Shown here in pieces: positions 37,158 through 45,986 of a DNA stretch of 64,000 nucleotides. The stretch is taken from the NCBI GenBank assembly GCA_049325415.1, contig JBMOLL010000017.1, positions 1 through 64,000 of the forward strand, in the 5' to 3' direction. Position 1 is the first letter of the stretch. Every line of letters starts with the position of its first letter. Made by a program: the position numbers and the translations under genes. This DNA is from JBMOLL01 sp049325415 (lineage in GTDB: Bacteria; Bacteroidota; Bacteroidia; Bacteroidales; GCA-2748055). Below the pieces are notes generated by a model, which saw only the letters and a list, made by a program, of their open reading frames with translations, had not been told where the DNA came from and ran no database searches.

Positions 37158-37261
37158 GGGCAGCGCGCTTTTTTACCGCAAATTAGTTTAAAAGCTGCAG
37201 TTGCGTGGCAGGCTTCGCGTTAAAAAAACTTAATTGAAATGAGATCGCCCTGGCAGCTTGC

Positions 37262-39178
37262 TTATTCAGAGTGATTGAAGGCGTACTGGTACTCCATGGG
37301 GATGATCCTGCGGTATTCCTCCACCGTGGCATCGGCCAGGCAGGCTTCGATTATGGTCCTTCCTGTACCCGACAGGCCCGGCTGAAGGTATTTTTTCACC
37401 TCGCGATGGAAGAATTCCCTGAGCACTTCTGCCCCTTTGTCGTAGCCTTCCATTCCCACTTCCTGCTGCCGGTAAACCTTGAGGAAACGCGATGGGATCT
37501 TGGCCCCTTCAATGGTCAGATAATTTAGCTCATAACCTAAAAGCGGCGTCCTTGCCGGCTGGTACTGGTCGTCACGCAGTTTGGCATTCCCCCTTCGGGT
37601 AAGATACTCCCGCATGAGGAGCTGGGGCTTGAATCCAACCTTCCAGACACCGATATGCTGGTTCGGGGTAAGGGTGTAGCGCGTACGCTGGGCCTGTATG
37701 AACTGTTCCAGCAACAGGTTGGCATGGGTGATCATTTCCCCGGTGGCAAAGGGCCAGTAGGATCCCACCCCTTCGCTCTCCATGTTTCCTGTCCCGATAA
37801 TACTCGGGTTGGCGTAGCCCCTGGGGGCCACCAGACGCCATAGCCAGGCCAGAGCGGGTGGCAGGATATGGAACAGGCCGATAATCCCGTACGACGGGTT
37901 CTCCATGCTGCAGGGCGGGGTACGAACGCCAAAGCTCCTGACATCAACACTCACCGGCTCATTGACAATGCCGGGAACAATATCCCGCGGAACAATAATC
38001 CTCGGGTTGGGGCAGCGTTTTCCGGGGGCATCCTCGATATGGTCCCAGATGAGCGCTGTACATTCGGGCTTCGATTCGATATTAAGAAAGAGCAGTGATC
38101 TTTTCGCCTTGATCGTGAGTTTTTCCAGAAACGGATCGTCCCCGTAATCGGTAATCCCATCGACTCGGATAAACCAGGCATTTTCAGCATCAAGCACCGA
38201 CAGTTTCCCGTTCTTTTTCTGGATCGAGGGGTGGCACATGGCCATGTCGTCGGTTACCGGACTGAAAGAACAGAACAGCGGCAGGGAGATCAGGCGCTGT
38301 TCCATGGTGACGGTATTCTCACCGATGAGGACCTGCCCGCTCGATTCCCGGACTATATTCTGCAGCATCTCACTTTTTCCTCCCCCGCTGGCACCCTCAT
38401 GCATGAAGGTGGTGATATTGTCGTACGGACTTGTCACCTGCACAGTTGAGCAGTGCGTAGTGACCCAGCCTTCCTTCTCACCCTTGTCAAGTAAAACGGC
38501 ATAGAGACCTTTTTTGGCACTGGGTCCGGGGTACAGGTTAAAGGCATACACCTCGTGCAGCCCTTCGGTCCGGTTATGCACCACAACCTGTTTCCCCCCG
38601 AAATGGGTATGCCGGAAAGGTGGAGCCACATAAAGAACCGACTCCACTTTGAAACCTGTCTTCAGTTCGCCGGTTGTAAGAATGCGCTGCAACATGGAGA
38701 GCCCCATGGCAAAAAAAGCCGCATTGACCGGAGCTATGGCTATCCCACCGACGCCGATCTGCGAACGGCCGGCAAAATACAGAAAGACTGCCAGTTCCTG
38801 CTCCTTAAGCCAGGCAAAGGTCTCTTCGCGAAGTACAGAAAAAGGATAACCATACTTTTCACTGAACCTGATCTTATCCGTTGGCAGATCATCGGCAATA
38901 GCCATGGTATCCGGGTCCCGCCTCCGCATGTATGCTTCCGCATAATTCGCCGAAATGCCGTTCTTTACCCGGTGCACAATGGCTTCGGTAACCTTGCCCC
39001 GGCCGGGGATCTCGTAACTGACCTCAAAACTGTTTTGCTCTGCCCCTCCCGTCGCTGCAAAAGCCAGCGATTCACTGTCCTCGAAAAATCTCACCCCCTT
39101 GCAGGACAGTAAAAGGTCCCTGATGTGCAATGGCAGTTCAATCTTCTTTTCATCGAGTACAGCGATCCAATTTTTCAT
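37262..39178 (-). CDS. DUF4914-family P-loop protein
   Basis: This cytosolic protein has 638 residues and no signal peptide. I recognise the DUF4914 pattern. Residues 262-269 read GASGGGKS followed by Glu, the GxSGxGKSE form of Walker A found in HPr kinase/phosphorylase and PEP carboxykinase relatives, where Lys268 would bind phosphate. The segment before it is CSTVQVTSPYDNITTFMHE. Further acidic and aromatic blocks follow, such as LDAENAWFIRVDGITDYGDDP and LIWDHIEDAPGKRCPNPRII. A nucleotide-dependent kinase or carboxykinase-like activity is plausible but unproven. A TAAATTTG -7 box lies 42 bases upstream. The gene is divergent from the histone-like gene. Confidence 0.85.
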   Translation of the reverse strand: MKNWIAVLDEKKIELPLHIRDLLLSCKGVRFFEDSESLAFAATGGAEQNSFEVSYEIPGRGKVTEAIVHRVKNGISANYAEAYMRRRDPDTMAIADDLPTDKIRFSEKYGYPFSVLREETFAWLKEQELAVFLYFAGRSQIGVGGIAIAPVNAAFFAMGLSMLQRILTTGELKTGFKVESVLYVAPPFRHTHFGGKQVVVHNRTEGLHEVYAFNLYPGPSAKKGLYAVLLDKGEKEGWVTTHCSTVQVTSPYDNITTFMHEGASGGGKSEMLQNIVRESSGQVLIGENTVTMEQRLISLPLFCSFSPVTDDMAMCHPSIQKKNGKLSVLDAENAWFIRVDGITDYGDDPFLEKLTIKAKRSLLFLNIESKPECTALIWDHIEDAPGKRCPNPRIIVPRDIVPGIVNEPVSVDVRSFGVRTPPCSMENPSYGIIGLFHILPPALAWLWRLVAPRGYANPSIIGTGNMESEGVGSYWPFATGEMITHANLLLEQFIQAQRTRYTLTPNQHIGVWKVGFKPQLLMREYLTRRGNAKLRDDQYQPARTPLLGYELNYLTIEGAKIPSRFLKVYRQQEVGMEGYDKGAEVLREFFHREVKKYLQPGLSGTGRTIIEACLADATVEEYRRIIPMEYQYAFNHSE

Positions 39179-39219
39179 CTTTATCTGTTAAATTGTAACC
39201 AAATTTCGCCAATCGGCTG

Positions 39220-39252
39220 CAAATTTATAATTTTTTGAAGAATTTATTGCAA
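39220..39252 (-). promoter_or_regulatory. Promoter of the DUF4914 gene
   Basis: On the minus strand TAAATTTG (39227-39220) fits TAnnTTTG, and TTGC begins at 39252 about 22 bases upstream, matching a -33 element. The leader to the ATG at 39178 is about 35 bases. Confidence 0.5.
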
Positions 39253-39449
39253 TATTATAACATACCTTTGGCTGAAAACGCAGTATTGCCAAAGTTACTT
39301 ACTTTTATTTTGCCTGACATTGCACCCCGGATTTTTTCTTTTTCGGACAAAGCCAGTAGTTCGCTGAAAATGTAAAAAATGCTCTTTCAGGGTGTTATAA
39401 AAAGAAACAAAAATCGTAAGATTCTAAGGTGCTGATACACAAATAATAT

Positions 39450-39457
39450 TATTTTTG
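39450..39457 (+). promoter_or_regulatory. -7 element of the histone-like gene
   Basis: TATTTTTG matches TAnnTTTG, 28 bases before the ATG at 39486. A -33 element is not clear. Confidence 0.45.
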
Positions 39458-39485
39458 CAGTACTAATCATAGATACAAATTTATT

Positions 39486-40478
39486 ATGGATGACCAGTTA
39501 AAGGCAGGAACTGAAGCAGTAAATGTTGCTTCCGAAAACGAGGCTGCACCAGTAGCAGAGAAGAAACCAACAAGCGCTGCAGCAAAAAAAACCACCCCCG
39601 CGGCAAAAAAACGGGTAACGAAAAAACCGGTTGCCAAAAGCAAAAAACCGGCTCAGAAAAAGGTGACCAGTACGGTTGCGGCCGTTAAAAAAGAAGCACC
39701 GGTTACTGAAAAAGCCGGAATTGAAACTGTACCGGAAACGAAAAACACCCCTGCTCCGGCAAGGAAAAAAGTTGCTCCGGCCAGAAAAACAACAGCTGCC
39801 AAAAAACCGGTAACACCAGCCGCAAAGAAAACAACGGCACCGGCAGCGAAGAAAGCAAAGGCACCGGCAGTGAAGAAAGCAACTGCACCGGCGGTGAAGA
39901 AAGCAACAGCACCGGCAGCAAAGAAAGAAGCAGCTCCCGCAGCCAAAAAGGCGCCAGCAGGTAAACCCGTGACAAGGGCAAAGAAAGCTGCTGATCAGAA
40001 AACCGGGGTAAAAGCAGTTGTTCCTGAAACTCCTGCAACAAAAGCACCTGCACGCAGGGGAAGACCGGCCGGTAAACGCAAAACAGCAGTAAAAAAAGCG
40101 ATTCCCGTCCAAACGGAAAGCCCCGCCGCCGTTCCCGCTCCGAAAGCGGAAGTCAGGAAAAAACCCGGTCGTCCGAGAAAATCTGCAACGGCACCCGCGG
40201 TAAAAAGTAAAAAACCTGCCAGCCGTGTCAAGGTTGCTGCGCCCGCACTTCCCTCCGAAGTTATACCTGCGCTGAATTCGGCCGGTAACGAAGTGGAGAT
40301 GCTGATCGGCAAACTCGAAAAACTGGCCAGGAAGATTAAAAAACTGACCAAAAAAATCAAGAAAGCTGATAAAAAAGGTGGCAGCAAGAAAAAGAAAAAA
40401 GAACTCCAGGTAAAGTTGGATAAGGCTGTAAAAAAAGCTGATAAGAGAAAAGCTCAGCTTGATAAGCTTGGAATCTGA
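39486..40478 (+). CDS. Histone H1-like Lys/Ala/Pro-rich protein
   Basis: This 330-residue, very basic protein is predicted to bind DNA without sequence preference and compact the chromosome. Residues about 25-235 are low-complexity AAKK/APAxKK repeats like the tails of histone H1, AlgP and chlamydial Hc2. Two AT-hook-like cores are present: RRGRPAGKRK and KKPGRPRKS. The last about 65 residues change character to a helix rich in Lys (VEMLIGKLEKLARKIKKLTKKIKKADKKGGSKKKKK), likely a coiled coil. The first 20 residues are acidic. The gene has its own -7 element and a terminator after it. Repeats may make its length variable between strains. Assignment rests on composition and motifs. Confidence 0.88.
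   Translation: MDDQLKAGTEAVNVASENEAAPVAEKKPTSAAAKKTTPAAKKRVTKKPVAKSKKPAQKKVTSTVAAVKKEAPVTEKAGIETVPETKNTPAPARKKVAPARKTTAAKKPVTPAAKKTTAPAAKKAKAPAVKKATAPAVKKATAPAAKKEAAPAAKKAPAGKPVTRAKKAADQKTGVKAVVPETPATKAPARRGRPAGKRKTAVKKAIPVQTESPAAVPAPKAEVRKKPGRPRKSATAPAVKSKKPASRVKVAAPALPSEVIPALNSAGNEVEMLIGKLEKLARKIKKLTKKIKKADKKGGSKKKKKELQVKLDKAVKKADKRKAQLDKLGI
39831..39950 (+). repeat. Five tandem 24-base repeats in the histone-like gene
   Basis: The DNA encodes consecutive eight-residue units TTAPAAKK, AKAPAVKK, ATAPAVKK, ATAPAAKK and EAAPAAKK, with high base identity between units. Slippage could change the copy number. Confidence 0.8.
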
Positions 40479-40502
40479 ACACTTATCCCTGAAAAATAAA
40501 CC

Positions 40503-40541
40503 GACGCTCCTCCAAACCTCAAGGGGGAGCGTCTCTTTTTT
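40503..40541 (+). terminator. Terminator after the histone-like gene
   Basis: GACGCTCC (40503-40510) pairs with GGAGCGTC (40526-40533), with an inner TCC/GGG extension, followed by TCTTTTTT. Confidence 0.85.
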
Positions 40542-40553
40542 GCAGGGATTGAC

Positions 40554-40561
40554 TAATTTTG
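40554..40561 (+). promoter_or_regulatory. -7 element before mfd
   Basis: TAATTTTG fits TAnnTTTG and lies 15 bases before the mfd ATG at 40577, so the mRNA would have a very short leader. The spacing to the nearest TTTG (40539-40542) is shorter than usual. Confidence 0.4.
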
Positions 40562-40576
40562 CAGGTCGGTACCAAC

Positions 40577-43500
40577 ATGATCAGAAATCCGTATATCATC
40601 CATCCGCTGAGGAATGAGGTTGTTTCCACGCTGAAAGAACCGGCGGGAAAACTGTTCCATCTCAAAGGCCTTTCCGGTTCATCGAAAGCAGCCTTTATCC
40701 ATGCTGTAATTTCCGGGTTGAAGGGAACTCACCTGATCATTTTTGAAGACAAGGAAGAGGCGGCCTATTTTTATACCGATCTCGTCAGCCTGGAAGGAAC
40801 GGCCGACCGCACACTCTTCTTTCCTTCATCGTACAAGCGCTCGGTTCAGTACAACCAGACCGATGAAGCCAATATCATCACCCGCACCCAGACCCTGAAA
40901 CGACTCAGTGAAAGAAGGGTTGCCTCCTTTATTATTACCTATGCTGAGGCCCTTATCGAAAAGGTGATTACTAAAAAGGAGCTGAATAACAATACATTAC
41001 AGGTCAAAGAAGGAGACCGGATCGACCGGACCTTCATGGAAGAGGTGCTGCAGACCTACAATTTTGAGCTGGTTGATTTCGTCTACGAACCCGGGCAATA
41101 CAGCATCAGGGGATCTATCGTGGATATATTCTCCTTTGCAGCCAGTCAGCCCTACCGGATTGATTTCTTCGGCGACGAAGTGGAATCCATCCGCAGCTTT
41201 GATGTTGACACCCAGCTTTCCAATGAACGGATGAGTAAAATATCCGTGATACCCAACATGCAATGGGAAGCCACCCTTGACGAAAAAAGGATCTCTTTTC
41301 TCGAATACATCCCGGCCGAAAGTCTGCTGTGGATCGATAATACCGGACTGGTACTGGACCATATCGGTACTATTTTTGACAAGACCGTTCTGCCGGTTTC
41401 CGGTGAAAACCAGGGGAAAAGCGAATTTCTTGCCGGAAGTGAAGAAACGGCTGCGGCACTGGCTGCCTTTCCCCGGGTGGAGTTCCACCGACAGGATAAC
41501 ACCACGGTACCGGTAGCTGCATGGACCTTCAACACCACCCCGCAGCCTGCTTTCAACAAAAACTTCGAGTTGCTGGCATCCGTGCTGAAGGAAAACGACT
41601 TCAGGAAATATACGAACTACATCCTTTCCGAATCCGAAAAGCAGATTGAAAGGTTGCGCGCCATCTTCAACGAAATTGATCCCGGCCTGCCTTTTGAAAC
41701 GGTTTCGGGGACGGTTCACGAGGGATTTACAGATCATGACCTCAAAATTTCCGTTTTTACCGATCACCAGATCTTCGAGCGCTATCACAAATTCCGGCTG
41801 AACGATCATTTCAGCAGGAAGGAGTCGATCAGCCTGAAGGAACTGCTGGGCCTGAACCCGGGTGATTATGTCGTGCATGTGGATCACGGGATCGGGATCT
41901 TCGGCGGACTGGAAAAAATTGTGGTTAACGGGAAGGTGCAGGAATCGGTCCGCCTCGTTTACCGCGACCAGGATGTGCTTTACGTCAATATCCATTCGCT
42001 CCACCGCATCTCCAAATACAAGGGCAAGGACGGAGAAGCCCCACGGGTTTACAAACTGGGGTCGGGCGCCTGGCAGAAGCTCAAACAGACCACCAAAAAG
42101 AAGGTCAAGGATATTGCCCAGGAACTGATTGCCCTGTATGCCAAACGGCGGGCGGAGCAGGGTTTTGCCTTCTCCCCCGATACCTACCTGCAGCGTGAGC
42201 TGGAAGCTTCATTCCTTTTCGAAGACACACCCGACCAGTTCAAGGCTACCAACGATGTCAAGGAAGCTATGGAAGCCCCGTATCCCATGGACGCCCTCGT
42301 GTGCGGTGATGTGGGATTCGGGAAAACGGAAGTGGCCATACGGGCCGCCTTCAAGGCGGTGAGCGACAGCAAGCAGGTGGCTGTCCTGGTTCCGACCACC
42401 ATTCTGGCTTTCCAGCATTACAATACCTTCCGGGAAAGGCTGAAGGGCTTTCCGTGTAACGTTGCCTACATCAGCAGGCTCAGGAGCGCAGCCGAACAGA
42501 AGAAAATTCTGAACCAGCTGGAAAAAGGCGAGATCGACATCATTATCGGAACGCACAAACTTGTGGGGAAGGAAGTGAAATTCAAGGATCTTGGACTGCT
42601 GATCATTGATGAGGAACAGAAATTCGGCGTGAGTGTCAAGGAAAGGCTGAAACAGATGAAGCTGAACGTGGACACCCTGACCCTGACCGCCACACCCATC
42701 CCCCGAACCCTTCAGTTTTCACTTATGGGGGCCCGCGACCTGTCGATCATCAACACTCCCCCGCCAAACCGTCACCCGATCATTACCGAGCTGCATCCTT
42801 TTAACGAGGAGATCATCCGCGTAGCCATCAGCTACGAAGTCAACCGGGGAGGCCAGGTATTCCTCATCCACAACAGGGTCCAGAATATCGGCGAGGTAAA
42901 AATCATGATCGACAAGCTGGTACCGGGTGTCAGATCGATCGTGGCCCATGGCCAGATGGACGGCAAGACGCTGGAGAACACCATGCTGGAGTTCATGATG
43001 GGAGATTATGACGTACTGATAGCCACCACTATCATTGAGTCGGGCCTGGATATACCGAATGCCAATACGATCATTATCAACAATGCCCATCAGTTCGGGC
43101 TCAGCGAACTGCACCAGCTCAGGGGAAGGGTGGGCCGGTCAAATAAGAAAGCCTTCTGCTACCTGTTCTCCCCGCCCCTCTCGGTACTGACCCCCGAGGC
43201 CCGGAGAAGGCTGAAGGCCATCGAGGAGTTTTCATCCCTGGGCAGTGGTTTCAATATTGCCATGCAGGACCTCGACATCAGGGGAGCCGGGAATCTCCTG
43301 GGGGCAGAACAAAGCGGGTTTATTGCCGATATCGGTTATGAGACCTACCAGAAGATCCTCAATGAAGCCATGGCCGAACTCAGGGAAGGTGAATTCAGGG
43401 AGCTTTTTGAGAAGCCGGATAAGCCGGAGCGTGTTGCTGAAGTCAGTTTTGTGCCCGACTGCCACATCGACACCGATTTCGAATTACTACTTCCGGAAGA

Positions 43501-43924
43501 ATATATAAGGAATGTTTCGGAAAGGATCAGCCTGTACCGGCAACTGGATGAGATCAGCACGGATGAGGAACTGAACAGGTTCAGCGAGATGTTAACAGAC
43601 CGCTTCGGAAAGCCGCCCGCTGCAACCGAGCAACTGATGCTGATTGTCCGGCTGCGTCGTCTGGCCATGCGTTCGGGTGTTGAAAAAATTGTATTGAAAA
43701 AAAGTACGATGATCGTTTATTTTGTAAGCAATCCGGAAGCGAGGTTCTACCGGACCGAACTTTTCCAGAGGATCATCGCGAATATTCAGCGCAGGCATCA
43801 GACCTTCAGGGTGAAGGAAGAAAATGAGAAACTGAGTGTAAGGATTGACAGGATTGGGGATGTGGCTGCTGCAATCCGTGTCCTTGAACAGATGGTGGCC
43901 GAACAGCCCGCAGTTCAACCGTAA
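40577..43924 (+). CDS. mfd: Transcription-repair coupling factor Mfd
   Basis: This DNA translocase removes stalled RNA polymerase and recruits UvrA to lesions. It has 1115 residues. The N-terminal UvrB-like part shows YEPGQYSIRGSIVDIFSFAA. The polymerase-interaction domain contains PGDYVVHVDHGIGIFGGLEK. The helicase core has Walker A GDVGFGKTE with Lys583, box II IIDEEQKFGV, TATPIPRTLQFS, ATTIIESGLDIPNANTII and the QLRGRVGR motif VI. The C-terminal TRCF domain is at about 985-1090 (CHIDTDFELLLPEEYI). The ATG at 40577 is chosen; the in-frame TTG at 40559 overlaps the -7 box. coaX starts 22 bases after the stop. Confidence 0.97.
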   Translation: MIRNPYIIHPLRNEVVSTLKEPAGKLFHLKGLSGSSKAAFIHAVISGLKGTHLIIFEDKEEAAYFYTDLVSLEGTADRTLFFPSSYKRSVQYNQTDEANIITRTQTLKRLSERRVASFIITYAEALIEKVITKKELNNNTLQVKEGDRIDRTFMEEVLQTYNFELVDFVYEPGQYSIRGSIVDIFSFAASQPYRIDFFGDEVESIRSFDVDTQLSNERMSKISVIPNMQWEATLDEKRISFLEYIPAESLLWIDNTGLVLDHIGTIFDKTVLPVSGENQGKSEFLAGSEETAAALAAFPRVEFHRQDNTTVPVAAWTFNTTPQPAFNKNFELLASVLKENDFRKYTNYILSESEKQIERLRAIFNEIDPGLPFETVSGTVHEGFTDHDLKISVFTDHQIFERYHKFRLNDHFSRKESISLKELLGLNPGDYVVHVDHGIGIFGGLEKIVVNGKVQESVRLVYRDQDVLYVNIHSLHRISKYKGKDGEAPRVYKLGSGAWQKLKQTTKKKVKDIAQELIALYAKRRAEQGFAFSPDTYLQRELEASFLFEDTPDQFKATNDVKEAMEAPYPMDALVCGDVGFGKTEVAIRAAFKAVSDSKQVAVLVPTTILAFQHYNTFRERLKGFPCNVAYISRLRSAAEQKKILNQLEKGEIDIIIGTHKLVGKEVKFKDLGLLIIDEEQKFGVSVKERLKQMKLNVDTLTLTATPIPRTLQFSLMGARDLSIINTPPPNRHPIITELHPFNEEIIRVAISYEVNRGGQVFLIHNRVQNIGEVKIMIDKLVPGVRSIVAHGQMDGKTLENTMLEFMMGDYDVLIATTIIESGLDIPNANTIIINNAHQFGLSELHQLRGRVGRSNKKAFCYLFSPPLSVLTPEARRRLKAIEEFSSLGSGFNIAMQDLDIRGAGNLLGAEQSGFIADIGYETYQKILNEAMAELREGEFRELFEKPDKPERVAEVSFVPDCHIDTDFELLLPEEYIRNVSERISLYRQLDEISTDEELNRFSEMLTDRFGKPPAATEQLMLIVRLRRLAMRSGVEKIVLKKSTMIVYFVSNPEARFYRTELFQRIIANIQRRHQTFRVKEENEKLSVRIDRIGDVAAAIRVLEQMVAEQPAVQP

Positions 43925-43946
43925 TTAAAATATACGACTCAACGTC

Positions 43947-44687
43947 ATGAACCTGGTTCTCGACCTTGGAAACACATTGGGAAAGATTGCCATCTGTGAG
44001 GGGTCACAGGTCGTTGAAACCGCCGTCTTTCATGAGATCACAAGCCGTGAGATCGCCTATTTCGTTTCTGCCTACAAACCCCTCGACGGAGCCATTGTAT
44101 CCTCTGTTGTGAACCATTCGCGGGAAATCATCGACTACCTGGAAAACCTCTTCGGACATTTCATCGAACTGAATCACCATACCCCCCTTCCGCTGAGAAA
44201 TCTCTACCGCACACCCGAAACGCTCGGGTACGACCGGATCGCGGCAGCAACGGGGGCACACACTATTTACCCTGAAACCAACGTTCTCGTAATTGACGCC
44301 GGAACGGCTATCACCTATGATGTGATCACCCGGGAGGGGAATTACATCGGGGGCAATATTGCTCCCGGTATGGACATGCGCTTCAGGGCACTGAATAAGT
44401 TTACCAGCAAACTACCTCTTCTTGAGGCAGTTGAAGAAGGGGCGCCCCTGATCGGTTCAAGCACATCCGAGGCTATAGAGTCAGGCGTAATAAACGGGGT
44501 TATATTTGAAATCGAAGGGTTCATCACGGCCGTCAGCAGTGAATACCGCGACCTGAAAGTGGTGATGACCGGCGGAGATGCAAAATACTTTGAGAAGAAA
44601 TTAAAAAGTAGCATCTTTGTGAATTCAAATCTCAACCTCATAGGTTTAAACCGTATATTGGATTATAATGCCCGACACAAAGCGTAG
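43947..44687 (+). CDS. coaX: Type III pantothenate kinase
   Basis: The enzyme phosphorylates pantothenate, the first step of coenzyme A synthesis. It has 246 residues. Phosphate-1 motif DLGNTLGKIA is at 6-15; type III enzymes often read DxGNT here. GYDRIAAATGA is the pantothenate segment. DAGTAITYDVI starts at Asp117. GGNIAPGMDMRFRAL and VVMTGGDAKYF follow, all family hallmarks. Type III kinases resist feedback by CoA and need a monovalent cation. The next gene begins 20 bases before this stop in another frame, so coupled translation is likely. Confidence 0.95.
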   Translation: MNLVLDLGNTLGKIAICEGSQVVETAVFHEITSREIAYFVSAYKPLDGAIVSSVVNHSREIIDYLENLFGHFIELNHHTPLPLRNLYRTPETLGYDRIAAATGAHTIYPETNVLVIDAGTAITYDVITREGNYIGGNIAPGMDMRFRALNKFTSKLPLLEAVEEGAPLIGSSTSEAIESGVINGVIFEIEGFITAVSSEYRDLKVVMTGGDAKYFEKKLKSSIFVNSNLNLIGLNRILDYNARHKA

Positions 44688-45963
44688 ATTTCTCGTTTAC
44701 CTGTTTTTACTGGTATTATCCGGCTCTGCCTTCTCACAGTACAACACCTATTCCCCCTATACCCGCTTCGGGCTTGGTGAGCTGACCATGCAGGGATTCG
44801 GACAGAACCTCGCCATGGGCGGTACGGGGCTTGCCCTCCGGAACAATGACCGTCTGAACTACCTCAACCCGGCATCCTATGCTTCGGGCGACAGCATGTC
44901 GGTGCTCTTCGATTTCGGTATGAATACCACCTCCGATTTCTACTCAACGGTCGACGGAAACAAATCCTTTTTCAATGCTAATTTTCACCATGTGGCTTTT
45001 TCCACCCCGGTGACGAAATACTTCGGCCTGGCTGCCGGTATTGTACCTTACAGCAGCATCGGCTACAAGATCAAGCAGGAATACAACTCCATGCCCAACG
45101 GCGTTCCGGTCGATTACTACTACACCGGTGACGGCGGGATCATGAATTTTTTCGTGGGAGGCTCCTTCCTGCTGTTTAAAAGGATTTCGATCGGCGCTTC
45201 CATGAACTACCTCATGGCCAATATCTCCCGGCAGAAAACCATTGATTTTCCTGTCAATCCCTATTATGCCAGCACAACAAGTGAGCAGAATATCGTCTTT
45301 AAAAAACCTGTTTACAGCCTCGGCATCCAGTATAAAGAAACTTTTAAGGACAAATTCTTCTTCTCTATCGGAGGTCGCTACGATCTGGAATCCAGCATCA
45401 ATACAGGGATTTATAACAAGACCTACAGCTCCTTTACCGGCAACAGCGGCGCGCTCAACGATTCCGTTTCCATTTCACCTACTACAGTCATTGTGCAGGA
45501 TACCGGCTATTCCAACCTGATCATCCCTATGAACAGGGGCATAGGTCTGGCATTCGGCATCCCCGGCAAGCTCACCATAACGGGAGACTACAGTTCGCAG
45601 GACTGGTCGAACAATATTTCAGGGATCGGCGATTCCCTCACCTCTTCACAATCCCTGCGGGTTGGCTTAGAGCTGATCCCCAACCGTAACGACCTTCGCA
45701 GCTATGGCAAACACATTGCCTACAGGGTCGGAGGATACTATTCGGATTATTACCTGAGAGTGAACGGTTACCAGCTGAAAGATTATGGCATAACTTTTGG
45801 AGTAGGTTTGCCATTGAAAGGCACGAGGTCCACTTTTAACGTGGCGTTTACTCTGGGGACCAGGGGCACGACAGAGAACAATTTGATAAAGGAAAATTAT
45901 GGAATTATCACATTTAATGTAACTTTGCACGACCTTTGGTTTATCAAGCGAAGATTTGAATAG
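44668..45963 (+). CDS. Outer-membrane beta-barrel protein
   Basis: This 431-residue protein has a signal peptide MPDTKRRFLVYLFLL to SAFSQ. The mature N-terminus YNTYSPYTRFGLGELTMQGF and NLAMGGTGLALRNNDRLNYL resembles FadL/OmpP1-like and PorV-like barrel starts, with repeated strands up to KGTRSTFNVAFTLGTRG and the final FIKRRFE. I do not assign a substrate. It overlaps coaX by 20 bases and precedes a TPR gene by 23 bases, an arrangement I recall from other Bacteroidota. A role in outer-membrane assembly or lipid handling is inference. Confidence 0.85.
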   Translation: MPDTKRRFLVYLFLLVLSGSAFSQYNTYSPYTRFGLGELTMQGFGQNLAMGGTGLALRNNDRLNYLNPASYASGDSMSVLFDFGMNTTSDFYSTVDGNKSFFNANFHHVAFSTPVTKYFGLAAGIVPYSSIGYKIKQEYNSMPNGVPVDYYYTGDGGIMNFFVGGSFLLFKRISIGASMNYLMANISRQKTIDFPVNPYYASTTSEQNIVFKKPVYSLGIQYKETFKDKFFFSIGGRYDLESSINTGIYNKTYSSFTGNSGALNDSVSISPTTVIVQDTGYSNLIIPMNRGIGLAFGIPGKLTITGDYSSQDWSNNISGIGDSLTSSQSLRVGLELIPNRNDLRSYGKHIAYRVGGYYSDYYLRVNGYQLKDYGITFGVGLPLKGTRSTFNVAFTLGTRGTTENNLIKENYGIITFNVTLHDLWFIKRRFE

Positions 45964-45986
45964 TTATATAGAAAACCACAATTACA

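Larger units (their letters stand above)
39179..39485. other. 307-base divergent promoter region
   Basis: This AT-rich region serves the DUF4914 gene leftward and the histone-like gene rightward. Besides the two promoters listed, TACCTTTG occurs at 39263-39270 on the plus strand, far from the rightward start; it may be an extra start or chance. Confidence 0.5.

Noticed and set aside
39498..40112. Cys/Phe-rich frame antisense to the histone-like gene
   Set aside because: Its odd composition comes from reading AAG/AAA-rich DNA on the other strand.
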